From positions 20,124 to 84,123 of the forward strand of contig JAUVXR010000006.1 of NCBI GenBank assembly GCA_030603495.1: DNA of 64,000 nucleotides, in the 5' to 3' direction. Under the pieces are notes generated by a model that worked only from the letters and a program-made list of their open reading frames with translations, ran no database searches and was not told the origin of the DNA. The stretch is from a bacterium (lineage in GTDB: Bacteria; Armatimonadota; Zipacnadia; Zipacnadales; Zipacnadaceae). Position 1 is the stretch's first letter. Every line of letters begins with the position of its first letter. Made by a program: the position numbers and the translations under genes. This document shows, piece by piece, positions 15,986 to 23,734 of the stretch.

Positions 15986-16014
15986 ATTATAGCAACTCTC
16001 ACAGTAAATGTCAA
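15986..16014 (-). promoter_or_regulatory. Perfect consensus promoter driving the candidate RNA
   Basis: Minus strand TTGACA (16009-16014), a 17-base spacer and TATAAT (15986-15991): both hexamers are exact matches. The predicted start is the G at about 15979. No open reading frame with a ribosome binding site follows before the terminator. Confidence 0.85.
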
Positions 16015-16058
16015 GGCCTATGCGAAACTTTTTTCGACCAGTACCAGCCCCCGGCTGG

Positions 16059-16991
16059 CTAGACCAAGTCCACACTCAGCAGCACCTTGTTCCCCACTCC
16101 CAGCAACCGCAGCACCCGTTCCGCGCCCCAAGTGATACTGCTGAGCAGCCCAGCGCCAACCTGCGACTCACCCAGCCCGTCGCTTACCGGCCCGGGGGGC
16201 AGGTCGAGGTATAGCCGCTGCTGGCGTACCCGGAGGTAGTCGCCGTGTATCATCTCCCTGAGGCGCACAGCAGACAGCCGCGTGGGTTCAATCCGTGAGT
16301 ACTCACGGCGGTGCGCCAGCCGGAGCCGGCCGAGCAGATTAAAGATGGCCCCGGTATAGGGCTCAATAATAACCAACCGGTGGCGAGCAACGCGCACCAA
16401 CTCGGCAAAGCCCACCGCCGGATCAGGGGTGTGGTGCAGCCCTGCCACAACGACAGCCAAGTCAAAACTGCCCTCGGGGAAGGGAAGATGAAGAACGTCG
16501 GCCTGCACATAGGGCACCTGGTAGCCCCTGGCGGCGGCGCGCTTGGCCAGGCCGCGCAGGGCTTGCGCAGAGAGATCCGAAGCAGAGACCTGGTAGCCCG
16601 CCTTTACCAGTGCTTCGACTTCATAGCCGGTACCGCAACAGGCGACGTGCACCGACCCCTTCTCAGGGAGACCCTCTGCCAGGGCTGCCAGCAGATGCCC
16701 CAGGCGCTCCTCCATGCGCCGGCGGCGGTAGCGGGGATGGAAATCCGGTTTAAAAACAGCCTTGTCGGGGAGCTGACCAAAATGCTCGTCCTGCCCGGCC
16801 ATCTCCTGCCGCCCTGCCGCTGACAGCCCGGCCCAGTCCACCATACGAGGCACACCGTCCGTGATAGCGTACGCTGTATCACATTCGGTGCACCGCAGCT
16901 CTCGTCTGTCGTGCCGCAGGTGTCCGCGGCAGGTCGGGCAGACCAGCAGGTCCAGGCGATCCCAGGTTGTCTCAGTCTCGTGACCGGCCAT
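16059..16991 (-). CDS. SAM-dependent methyltransferase with Trm112-like zinc ribbon
   Basis: About 310 residues from the ATG at 16991; a TTG at 17078 would add 29 residues of doubtful sequence, and neither start has a clear ribosome binding site. The N-terminus is a Trm112-like ribbon with two Cys pairs (CPTCRG and CTEC) followed by YAITDGVPRMV. The methyltransferase domain has motif I VHVACCGTGYEVEALVKAG, then VSASDLSAQAL, the acidic post-motif VQADVLHLPFPEGSFDLAV and the HHTPDPAVGFAELVRVA helix. This UbiE/COQ5-like layout methylates small molecules; the substrate is unknown. The gene faces the candidate RNA promoter downstream. Confidence 0.8.
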   Translation of the reverse strand: MAGHETETTWDRLDLLVCPTCRGHLRHDRRELRCTECDTAYAITDGVPRMVDWAGLSAAGRQEMAGQDEHFGQLPDKAVFKPDFHPRYRRRRMEERLGHLLAALAEGLPEKGSVHVACCGTGYEVEALVKAGYQVSASDLSAQALRGLAKRAAARGYQVPYVQADVLHLPFPEGSFDLAVVVAGLHHTPDPAVGFAELVRVARHRLVIIEPYTGAIFNLLGRLRLAHRREYSRIEPTRLSAVRLREMIHGDYLRVRQQRLYLDLPPGPVSDGLGESQVGAGLLSSITWGAERVLRLLGVGNKVLLSVDLV

Positions 16992-17164
16992 GAATGGCAC
17001 GTCATCTATTTCGCCGCTCCGAGTAGCTATCCTGCCGCAGGAGCCAATTCGCTCGACCTCACAGGCAACAACAGCCAAAAAACAATGGGCTCAAGTTGCT
17101 CATTTCGGGAACCGAATGGACATCAAACACGTCCAATATAGGAATACCACAAGCAGCCAAGTAC

Positions 17165-17184
17165 GGCGCGAGAGCATTCGCGCC
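17165..17184. other. Perfect hairpin in the methyltransferase/subtilase divergent region
   Basis: Seven-base arms GGCGCGA/TCGCGCC with a six-base loop, midway between two divergent genes. It could be an operator or a small structural element. The rest of 17079-17241 shows only a TATACT at 17229-17234, seven bases before the subtilase ATG, without a matching -35. Confidence 0.3.
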
Positions 17185-17241
17185 TGTGTAACTTGGTGCC
17201 ATCTACCATAACAAGCCGATCTCGCGGGTATACTGATAGCT

Positions 17242-20200
17242 ATGAATAAGCCAATCCGTCACGGGTCATCGTCGGTGCTACTGGTTTGTCTGGTGACACT
17301 CGCGCTCACCGCCCAGAGTTCTCCGGCTCAGCGCCAACTGGTTACCGTACCCCTGCCTGGTCCGGGCTACCAGACGATAGGCCCGCAAGGGACCACACGC
17401 GTGATGCCAGCCCGGGCCGTGGCCGATCGCTTGATTGTCAAGCTGCGCCCTCACGTCGGGCCACAGCAGCTTGGGCCGTTGGCTGCAGCGACTAGCTCGC
17501 AGGTCGAGAAGGTCCTGCCTCTCAGCGGGATGCTCGTGGTGCGTCTGCCCGCCGGCAGTAGCCTACTGGCGGCGGCAGCACAGTTCGAGGCCCGGCCCGA
17601 GGTCGAGTTCGCGGTGCCCGATACCCTGGTTTATCCGGCACTCATACCCAATGACCCGGAGTATAGCAAGCAGTGGCACCTGCCCAAGATTGATGCCCCC
17701 CAGGGCTGGGACCAGACTACGGGCACATCCACGGTCACCATCGCAGTCATTGATTCAGGTTGTGATATGGATCATCCCGACCTCGCAGCCAAGATCTGGA
17801 CCAACCCGGGAGAGATACCGGGCAATAGCTTTGACGATGATGGCAATGGCTACGTTGACGACGTCCACGGCTGGGATTTCTACGACGATGACAACGACCC
17901 TACTCCTGAGCCAACGGGAGGCGTTGACGAGAACGTCTCTCACGGCACGCTGGTGGCCGGCACAGCCGCCGCTCTAGGTAACGAAGGCTGGGGCGCAGCC
18001 GGGATTGACTGGCACGCTAAGATAATGGTCCTGCAAGTCTTCCCCGCCAGTGGCAGTGGGTCGGTTTCCACAGTAATAGAGGCAATTGACTACGCCACCG
18101 CCAACGGCGCAGATATCATTAACCTCAGCCTGGGCGGCGGCTTCAGTGAAGCCTTCTCCCCCCCGGTTGTCGCGGCGTACGAGGCGGGCAAGGTCGTCGT
18201 AGCCGCAGCCGGTAACGGCAACGGGGAATTTGCCACATGGAGCGGTTCGTGGGAGTCACCTGCGTGCAACGACGGCCCTATCGGCCGCGAACTGATTGAT
18301 AACTATGTGCTGGGCGCGGCGGCAACCGACCAGGATGACCGCAAAGCCTCCTTTAGCAACTACGATGGCACTGATGGTAAGCTATTGGACGTAGCCGCAC
18401 CGGGGCAGAATATCTACGGTCCGGCCTTCTATGACGGCGACCAGTTCGACGAGTATTGGTACACCAATGACGGCACTTCCTTTTCAACTCCGATCGTCTC
18501 AGGGATTGCGGCGCTGCTTATCGCACAGAATCCGGCGCTCCGCGGCAATCCTGCCGCTGTCTACGACCTGATTCGCGGTACAACCGATAACATTGACGCA
18601 CTCAACCCGGGCTACGCCGGGAAATTGGGCACCGGCCGGGTGAACGTCGCCCGCGCTCTGGGCGTGCCCACCCCACCGGAGCCGGTTACCAACCTCCAGG
18701 CCCAAGATACTGCCGGCGACGAGGGCGGGAGCATCACTCTTACCTGGCTCAAGTCACCCGACGACGGTGGCGGGAGCAATTCCGTCACTAGCTATGTTGT
18801 CCGGCGGCAGGTCGGGACCACCGGTGGGTTCAGCGACATCGCCAGCTTGCCACCGGGCACGCAGCAATACGATGACGACTCCGTCAGCGACGGGACATAT
18901 TACTATTACGTGATCCGCACCGTGGCCGATACTCTTTACGCTGACTCAGCGGTAGCCGGGCCAGCACAATCACGCGACGACTTACCACCACCGCAGATCA
19001 CCACCCTGACGGCTTGCGACCGGCCTGGTGATGCCGGCGGTACTATCGAACTGGAGTGGACCTACACCCCGCCCGCCGATTTCACTCTCTACAGCATCTA
19101 CCGCCATCACCGCAACTTCACTACCGTTGAAGGGCGTACGCCGCTGATAACCTTCAGCAATCCGGCCACTGGCGAGTGGACCGATACCAGCGTGGTAGAC
19201 GGCGCTGATTACTACTATGCTGTCACCGCGACTGACGATAACGACAATGAGAACAAGATCGTCCAGACCGCCGGGCCGGTGCAGTCGTATCCCAACGACG
19301 ACATCCCCTTCGGCGCCGGTCTACAGATGTTGTCAGCGCCGGCGATACCCCTTGACCAGCATCCCGCTACCCTGTTCGGCCTGAATCCCGAGGATCTGTT
19401 CAATCGCTACGCGGGATGGGACATAGCCGTTCAGAATTACGTGCGTTATGAGAACGAGCCGCTTCCCGAGATTCTCAAGCTGGAACTGGGCCGCGGCTTC
19501 TGGGTAGACCTGCCCGGCCCGGCTGTGGTCACACCCGAAGGCCCCTCGGCACCGGCGGGCGACTTTGACGTGGCACTCGAATCTGGGTGGCAACTGCTGG
19601 GCAACCCCTTCTTCGGCCCGACCGATTTCAGCGCGTGCACGGTCACCTACCAGAGCACCACCATGGATCTGCTCAGCGCGCACGTCCAACATATTATCGC
19701 TGCCATTGCCTGGATCTACGACCCCGATGAGGGCACCTACAATATGCGCGGTGCCGACATCACCGGCCAGCGCCAGATTCCGCCGTGGTACGGCTTCTGG
19801 CTGCGCGCGTATGAGCCGTGCGTGCTTACCATTCCCCGGCCTACCGGCCCCTCCAGTGTAGGGGTGACGACCAGTCAGATCGCGGCACAGGAGGGGGACT
19901 GGTCGCTACGGCTGGTCGCCGCCAGCCGTGATGGCCGGGATACGGACAACTTCTGCGGGGTGCGCCCCAATGCAGTTGTCACCAAGGTCGAGAACCCCCC
20001 GCCGGTGGGCGGAATGGTTGATCTCTACATGACGGATGCCGACTCAGGCCGCCGCCTCGCCGTTAGCTACGATACCCAGGCCGCTGCGGAGCATGAGTGG
20101 GACGTGGTGGTGGCCTGGTCACGGCCGGCCGATGAAGTGAGTATCTCCTGGCCCGACATCACCAACCTGCCCGGGGACTACGATGCGGTACTCAAGGACC

Positions 20201-20604
20201 TGGACGCCGGTGCGACCGTCAACCTGCGGCTCCAGCCCCGGTACACCTTTGCCGCTGAGCGGCCCGGCAGCCGCCACTTCCAGCTCTCGGTCGTGCCGGC
20301 CAGCAGTCAGCCAGTTATGCTTACTTCCGTCGCAGCAGTATCGCGCACCGGCGGTGGCGAACTGATCTTTACTCTCTCCCAGCCGGCGCAGTGCGCGATA
20401 CGGATAATGAACATCGCCGGCCGAACGATCCGCGTGCTGGAGACGAGCCAGGTACACGCTGCCGGTCAGAACATCGTGCCATGGAATGGCCGTGCCGACA
20501 CCGGCAGTAGTGTGCCTAGCGGCCGCTACCTCGTTCAGATCGAGGCGGCCGCATCCAACGGCACCACCGCCCGCGCCCTGCGCACCCTCAACATCACCCG
20601 CTAA
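17242..20604 (+). CDS. Large exported subtilisin-like protease (S8) with FnIII and FlgD-type domains
   Basis: 1120 residues. Signal peptide 1-30; an inhibitor-like propeptide at about 50-130; the S8 domain at about 145-475 with the catalytic triad intact: Asp in IAVIDSGCDMDHPD, His in SHGTLVAGT and Ser in DGTSFSTPIVSG. Two fibronectin type III-like domains follow (about 478-575 and 580-680), then a long beta-rich region and a C-terminal FlgD-like Ig domain (NIAGRTIRVLETSQ, then NIVPWNGRADTGSSVPSGRYL). The last type often serves as a secretion or surface-attachment module in FCB and PVC-type bacteria. The protease is probably extracellular and acts on polymeric protein. A -10-like TATACT seven bases before the ATG hints at a leaderless message. 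Confidence 0.92.
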   Translation: MNKPIRHGSSSVLLVCLVTLALTAQSSPAQRQLVTVPLPGPGYQTIGPQGTTRVMPARAVADRLIVKLRPHVGPQQLGPLAAATSSQVEKVLPLSGMLVVRLPAGSSLLAAAAQFEARPEVEFAVPDTLVYPALIPNDPEYSKQWHLPKIDAPQGWDQTTGTSTVTIAVIDSGCDMDHPDLAAKIWTNPGEIPGNSFDDDGNGYVDDVHGWDFYDDDNDPTPEPTGGVDENVSHGTLVAGTAAALGNEGWGAAGIDWHAKIMVLQVFPASGSGSVSTVIEAIDYATANGADIINLSLGGGFSEAFSPPVVAAYEAGKVVVAAAGNGNGEFATWSGSWESPACNDGPIGRELIDNYVLGAAATDQDDRKASFSNYDGTDGKLLDVAAPGQNIYGPAFYDGDQFDEYWYTNDGTSFSTPIVSGIAALLIAQNPALRGNPAAVYDLIRGTTDNIDALNPGYAGKLGTGRVNVARALGVPTPPEPVTNLQAQDTAGDEGGSITLTWLKSPDDGGGSNSVTSYVVRRQVGTTGGFSDIASLPPGTQQYDDDSVSDGTYYYYVIRTVADTLYADSAVAGPAQSRDDLPPPQITTLTACDRPGDAGGTIELEWTYTPPADFTLYSIYRHHRNFTTVEGRTPLITFSNPATGEWTDTSVVDGADYYYAVTATDDNDNENKIVQTAGPVQSYPNDDIPFGAGLQMLSAPAIPLDQHPATLFGLNPEDLFNRYAGWDIAVQNYVRYENEPLPEILKLELGRGFWVDLPGPAVVTPEGPSAPAGDFDVALESGWQLLGNPFFGPTDFSACTVTYQSTTMDLLSAHVQHIIAAIAWIYDPDEGTYNMRGADITGQRQIPPWYGFWLRAYEPCVLTIPRPTGPSSVGVTTSQIAAQEGDWSLRLVAASRDGRDTDNFCGVRPNAVVTKVENPPPVGGMVDLYMTDADSGRRLAVSYDTQAAAEHEWDVVVAWSRPADEVSISWPDITNLPGDYDAVLKDLDAGATVNLRLQPRYTFAAERPGSRHFQLSVVPASSQPVMLTSVAAVSRTGGGELIFTLSQPAQCAIRIMNIAGRTIRVLETSQVHAAGQNIVPWNGRADTGSSVPSGRYLVQIEAAASNGTTARALRTLNITR

Positions 20605-20628
20605 GTGACAATTGCACCCCCACAACCT

Positions 20629-20657
20629 CCCGGCCCGTCAGCATGGTCCGAGCCGGG
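20629..20657. terminator. Hairpin after the subtilase gene
   Basis: Perfect six-base arms CCCGGC/GCCGGG with a 17-base loop, 25 bases after the stop codon and without a T-run. It is a weak terminator candidate. The rest of 20605-20786 shows nothing else recognisable. Confidence 0.3.
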
Positions 20658-20786
20658 GGCTGTACGCGCGGAGAGCTGTCGGAAGTAGAGAGGCAGGATG
20701 ATAGTCTCCAGGTACCATGCAGGAAAAAGGTGCTGCGCTGGCGAAAGTACCAATCCAGGGCAGGTCCTGCCTACGGACATCAACGA

Positions 20787-21230
20787 ATGAGTGCAAACGG
20801 ACATCACATTCTGGTGGTGGAAGACACGCCGACGAGCATGAAGCTATCCCGGCTGGTGCTGGAGAATGCCGGCTTTACTGTGGATGGTGCGGAGACCGGC
20901 GCTACCGCGCTGAATGCTGCCCGCGACCGGCACTACGATGCTATTGTGCTCGACCTGAAGTTATCGGGCATTGATGGGTTGGCAGTTGCCCGGCAGTTGC
21001 GCGCTCGTCCGGTAACACAATACACACCCATAGTGGCGGTGACGGCCTGCGCAATGCCCGAGGACGGGGAGCGGGCCCTGGCGGCGGGCTGCAACGGCTA
21101 CCTCACCAAGCCGATTGACGTCAGCCGATTTGCCGAGGAGATCAGACATCATATCGTGTCTGCCCACAACTCCACCCGGGGGCCCGGCCCCGGCACAACC
21201 GTTAACCGAGGAGACACAAGCCGCCGATGA
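20787..21230 (+). CDS. Single-domain response regulator (CheY-like receiver)
   Basis: 147 residues, a receiver domain with no output domain. Start ATG 20787 (MSANGHHILVVEDT); the open frame upstream is not protein-like. Acidic pocket in VVEDT, phospho-acceptor Asp in AIVLDLKLSGIDG, Thr in VAVTACAMPEDG and Lys in GYLTKPID are all present. Such stand-alone receivers take phosphate from a histidine kinase and act by protein contacts; DivK and similar proteins have this layout. No kinase is nearby. A Gly/Pro/Thr-rich tail of about 22 residues follows the domain. The stop overlaps the next start (ATGA), so the next gene is probably coupled. Confidence 0.88.
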   Translation: MSANGHHILVVEDTPTSMKLSRLVLENAGFTVDGAETGATALNAARDRHYDAIVLDLKLSGIDGLAVARQLRARPVTQYTPIVAVTACAMPEDGERALAAGCNGYLTKPIDVSRFAEEIRHHIVSAHNSTRGPGPGTTVNRGDTSRR

Positions 21231-21505
21231 GAGAGTTCATCAACCTACTCTGGGCGCTTCTGGGCGCTATTCTGGGGCTGGCGGTAGGCCTACTGGCCGA
21301 TATGTTTGCTTTCAATACCTTTACTGAGCCGCTGCAAACCAATCCGACCCTGGCGGGAATCGTGTTGTTTGGCCTACCTGCGATGGGCATGGTGGCCGGA
21401 GGATCGGTGTCGCTATATATCACTGCCCGAATAGACAGGACACGCCGGGAGAAGGCGCGCGCGGCGCGCAAGAAGTTCGGTGCCGCGGGACGCAAGAAGA
21501 AATAA
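21227..21505 (+). CDS. Small two-helix membrane protein with basic tail
   Basis: 92 residues, two membrane helices (about 8-30 and 42-66) joined by a short loop and a strongly basic C-terminus (RRKKARAARKKFGAAGRKKK-like). No family was recognised. It overlaps the response regulator stop by four bases and precedes the EF-Tu-domain-like gene by 20 bases, so the three form a small operon. The basic tail might contact nucleic acid or acidic lipid; that is speculation. Confidence 0.6.
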   Translation: MREFINLLWALLGAILGLAVGLLADMFAFNTFTEPLQTNPTLAGIVLFGLPAMGMVAGGSVSLYITARIDRTRREKARAARKKFGAAGRKKK

Positions 21506-21525
21506 CGCCGGAAAGGGGGATTCCC

Positions 21526-21795
21526 ATGAGTGAAAGTGAAGCAGGTCCTGAGGAACTGATCGGCGAGGCGACCCATTATTTCCCACATGTGAAGGCCGCG
21601 GTCTTCAAACTGGATACAGGCATCCGGATAGGTGATACAATTCACATTCGCGGACACACCACCGACTTCGTCCAGACCATCGAGTCAATGCAGATTGACC
21701 ACGCGGACGCGGATGCGGCCGGGCCCGGCGACGACGCGGCCATTCTGGTCAACGACAAGGTCCGCGAGGGCGACAAGGTCTACCGCGTCGAGTAG
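21526..21795 (+). CDS. Small translation elongation factor domain-2-like protein
   Basis: 89 residues. The pattern HVKAAVFKLDTGIRIGDTIHIRGHTTDF followed by ESMQIDH and VREGDKVYRVE matches domain II (beta barrel) of translational GTPases without the GTPase domain. Such free-standing proteins are widespread and of unknown function. A strong ribosome binding site (AAAGGGGG) precedes the ATG. The gene ends 121 bases before the tmRNA, but whether the two share a role in translation is unknown. Confidence 0.72.
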   Translation: MSESEAGPEELIGEATHYFPHVKAAVFKLDTGIRIGDTIHIRGHTTDFVQTIESMQIDHADADAAGPGDDAAILVNDKVREGDKVYRVE

Positions 21796-21874
21796 TGGGT
21801 CTCGTTACCCCGGCACGCGTACAGGAGAGCCAGCAGTTGCTGGCTGAACCTGGCGGTGTGCCCGCTCGTCCATG

Positions 21875-21903
21875 TTAGTGAAAGCACTGGTTTGTGGTAT
21901 AAT
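21875..21903 (+). promoter_or_regulatory. Predicted ssrA promoter
   Basis: An exact TATAAT at 21898-21903, preceded by TGG (extended -10), with a weak -35 TTAGTG at 21875-21880 and a 17-base spacer. The expected start is 6-7 bases before the mature tmRNA 5' end, which would be made by RNase P. Confidence 0.7.
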
Positions 21904-21915
21904 GTAGATGATAGT

Positions 21916-22270
21916 GGGGGCGAACTGGATTCGACGGGGAGCCAGTGCGTCACGGCTGCAGGCCGAGATCTCCGCTGCCTCGTAAAACGCGGAAAACAAT
22001 AACTGCCAATAACCAACTGGCACTCGCTGCTTAATCACTAAGCAGCACGTCCCCCCGGCCCCGCTAGTCGGGTTGGGGTGTGGCGTAATAAGATTAGCTA
22101 CTCGCTGGCGGCCGCTGGGACAGTCGGCGGGGAAACTTAATCCCAGATAGCTCCTGGATCAAGCCCGGTACGAGGGCTCATCAGGGGCGAAACCTAATAC
22201 TCGTACTAAGCCTGTAGAAGCTTTGTCGGCAGCTCTTCGGACGCGGGTTCGATTCCCGCCGCCTCCACCA
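21916..22270 (+). ncRNA. ssrA: Transfer-messenger RNA (tmRNA)
   Basis: One-piece tmRNA of 355 bases. The 5' end GGGGGCGAACTGGATTCGAC and the 3' tRNA-like part with GGTTCGATTCC and an encoded CCA form a seven-pair acceptor stem (one G-U). The resume codon GCC at 22005 follows the AATAACT element. The reading frame encodes the tag ANNQLALAA, ending TAA at 22032-22034, with a standard LALAA degron. Pseudoknot regions lie between 22040 and 22200. It rescues stalled ribosomes together with SmpB, which is not in the window. Confidence 0.97.
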
Positions 22271-22313
22271 GCCTTCGCTCGGGAAACTCTGACAAGTTCC
22301 CCGAGCTACGGCT
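22270..22313 (-). repeat. Palindromic repeat, family E (long form)
   Basis: Directly abuts the tmRNA CCA. On the minus strand its ends read GCCGTAGCTC and GAGCGAAGGC, the same ends as the shorter element at 38032-38055. The middle carries a second palindrome (GGGGAACTT with AGTTTCCC). As RNA it folds into a stem of AGCC/GGCT, a three-base internal loop and GCTCGGGAA/TTCCCCGAGC. It may double as the ssrA terminator, although no T-run follows. Confidence 0.55.
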
Positions 22314-22366
22314 GGCGCGCCACTCTCGCACACAGTATTGACACTTCCTTTCAGGAGAGGGATAAC

Positions 22367-22600
22367 ATGCCCGAACGCAAAACCTACCACGTGACGCCGC
22401 ACCCCGACGGAGGCTGGAAGGTGCAAGGAGAGGACGCATCTCGGGCCTCAAGCATCCATGACACGAAGGCCCCAGCGGTCGAACGGGCGAAGGAACTGGC
22501 AAAGCGTCAGCCCCTAGGACAGGTCGTCATTCACAAGGAGAATGGCACGATCCAAACAGAGCATACCTATGGCAAGGACCCCTGTCCACCACCCGGATAG
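22367..22600 (+). CDS. DUF2188 family protein
   Basis: 77 residues starting at ATG 22367 with AGGAGAGG 6-7 bases upstream. The pattern KTYHVTPHPDGGWKVQGEDA, then RAKELAKRQPLGQVVIHKENGTIQ and HTYGKDP is characteristic of DUF2188, a small beta-rich protein of unknown function that often travels on plasmids and islands. The open frame extends into the tmRNA, but that part is not coding. It is followed by 120 bases without a gene and then the DUF4062 gene, which reads the same way. Confidence 0.82.
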   Translation: MPERKTYHVTPHPDGGWKVQGEDASRASSIHDTKAPAVERAKELAKRQPLGQVVIHKENGTIQTEHTYGKDPCPPPG

Positions 22601-22720
22601 ACAGCTATTCGGAGAAGTCACGTAGGTATCAGGCCCAAGGGGAATTCACGATGCCCTGTGTGAAGAGGCGCCCGTAGGGCTTGCGAGTATTGTCGGGGCA
22701 TTGTGGCGAAGGAGGAGCAG

Positions 22721-23689
22721 ATGGCAGCCCCGAGGGTATTCATAAGCTCAACCTGGTACGACCTCAAGTACATCCGGGAGAACCTCGACTATTTCGTCAG
22801 TAGTCTTGGCTATGACCCAGTCCTGAGCGAACAAGGCGGGGTCTACTATGATCCGGATCTGGACGTACAGGATGCCTGCTTGGCAGACGTTCCCTCGTGT
22901 CAGATGTTGGTGTTGATAATCGGTGGGCGCTACGGTACGCAGTACCGAGACATGCAAAAGTCGGTGACCAATGCTGAATACGATAGGGCTGTACAAGCAA
23001 GGATTCCGGTTTTTGCGTTGGTTGAGCAATCTGTGCACGAGGAATACAACGTCTACATCGCGAACAAAGATAATCCCGACGTTGACGAGAACAGTATTAC
23101 CTACCCCTCAGTGGCCGATACCAGGATATTTGAGTTCGTAACCAAAGTTCAAACCCAAGCGGCGAACAATGCCCTGATACCCTTCTCGGACTTTGGGGCT
23201 ATCCGGGACTACCTCCAACAGCAATGGGCTAGCATGCTGTATCGCTTCCTCACTTCAGAAAATGAGGCGAAGCGCGTGGGAGACTCGCTAAGCTCACTTG
23301 CTCAGGCAACTGAGAAGATCAATTTCTTGATGGAACAGCTTGTGGATTCCGTTGGGACACATATAGCGAAGTTGAATGTGGAATTCTACGATCATATGCT
23401 GGCCTATGGAGTTGTCCGGGATCTCAGCTTCTGGCGCATGCGTCCGTCACCCAGCGACATATTGAAACACGATTCCATTGAGGACCTGTGCGATGGGCAG
23501 ATAGAGGTCATATCCTACTCGGGACACGACCTAGACGACAGCTCAATTACCGGGGGTGGGCCCCCGTACCATCTAAACGCCCGAAAACTTGAGGTGATGA
23601 GCAACGAGTATGCACAATTGCGCAAGGAGCTTATCGAACGACTCCAAGAAGAGGATCGAACCGTCGAGCAATTCTTGAGCGAAGCATAG
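22721..23689 (+). CDS. DUF4062 protein (predicted effector/sensor type)
   Basis: 322 residues. ATG 22721 with AAGGAGGAG directly upstream is preferred over GTG 22703. The N-terminal 90 residues are DUF4062: VFISSTWYDLKYIREN, then CQMLVLIIGGRYGTQYRDMQKSVTNAEYD, a TIR-like alpha/beta fold found at the front of many STAND ATPases and candidate defence or signalling proteins. The rest is helical with a likely coiled coil at about 185-230, and no NTPase domain is visible. GC content appears lower than in flanking genes. Position after ssrA suggests acquisition; no integrase or att repeat is present. Function unproven. Confidence 0.72.
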   Translation: MAAPRVFISSTWYDLKYIRENLDYFVSSLGYDPVLSEQGGVYYDPDLDVQDACLADVPSCQMLVLIIGGRYGTQYRDMQKSVTNAEYDRAVQARIPVFALVEQSVHEEYNVYIANKDNPDVDENSITYPSVADTRIFEFVTKVQTQAANNALIPFSDFGAIRDYLQQQWASMLYRFLTSENEAKRVGDSLSSLAQATEKINFLMEQLVDSVGTHIAKLNVEFYDHMLAYGVVRDLSFWRMRPSPSDILKHDSIEDLCDGQIEVISYSGHDLDDSSITGGGPPYHLNARKLEVMSNEYAQLRKELIERLQEEDRTVEQFLSEA

Positions 23690-23734
23690 GTAAGTTGTAT
23701 GCTCATCTGCGTCACGCGAAGCTGAGAATGTTCA

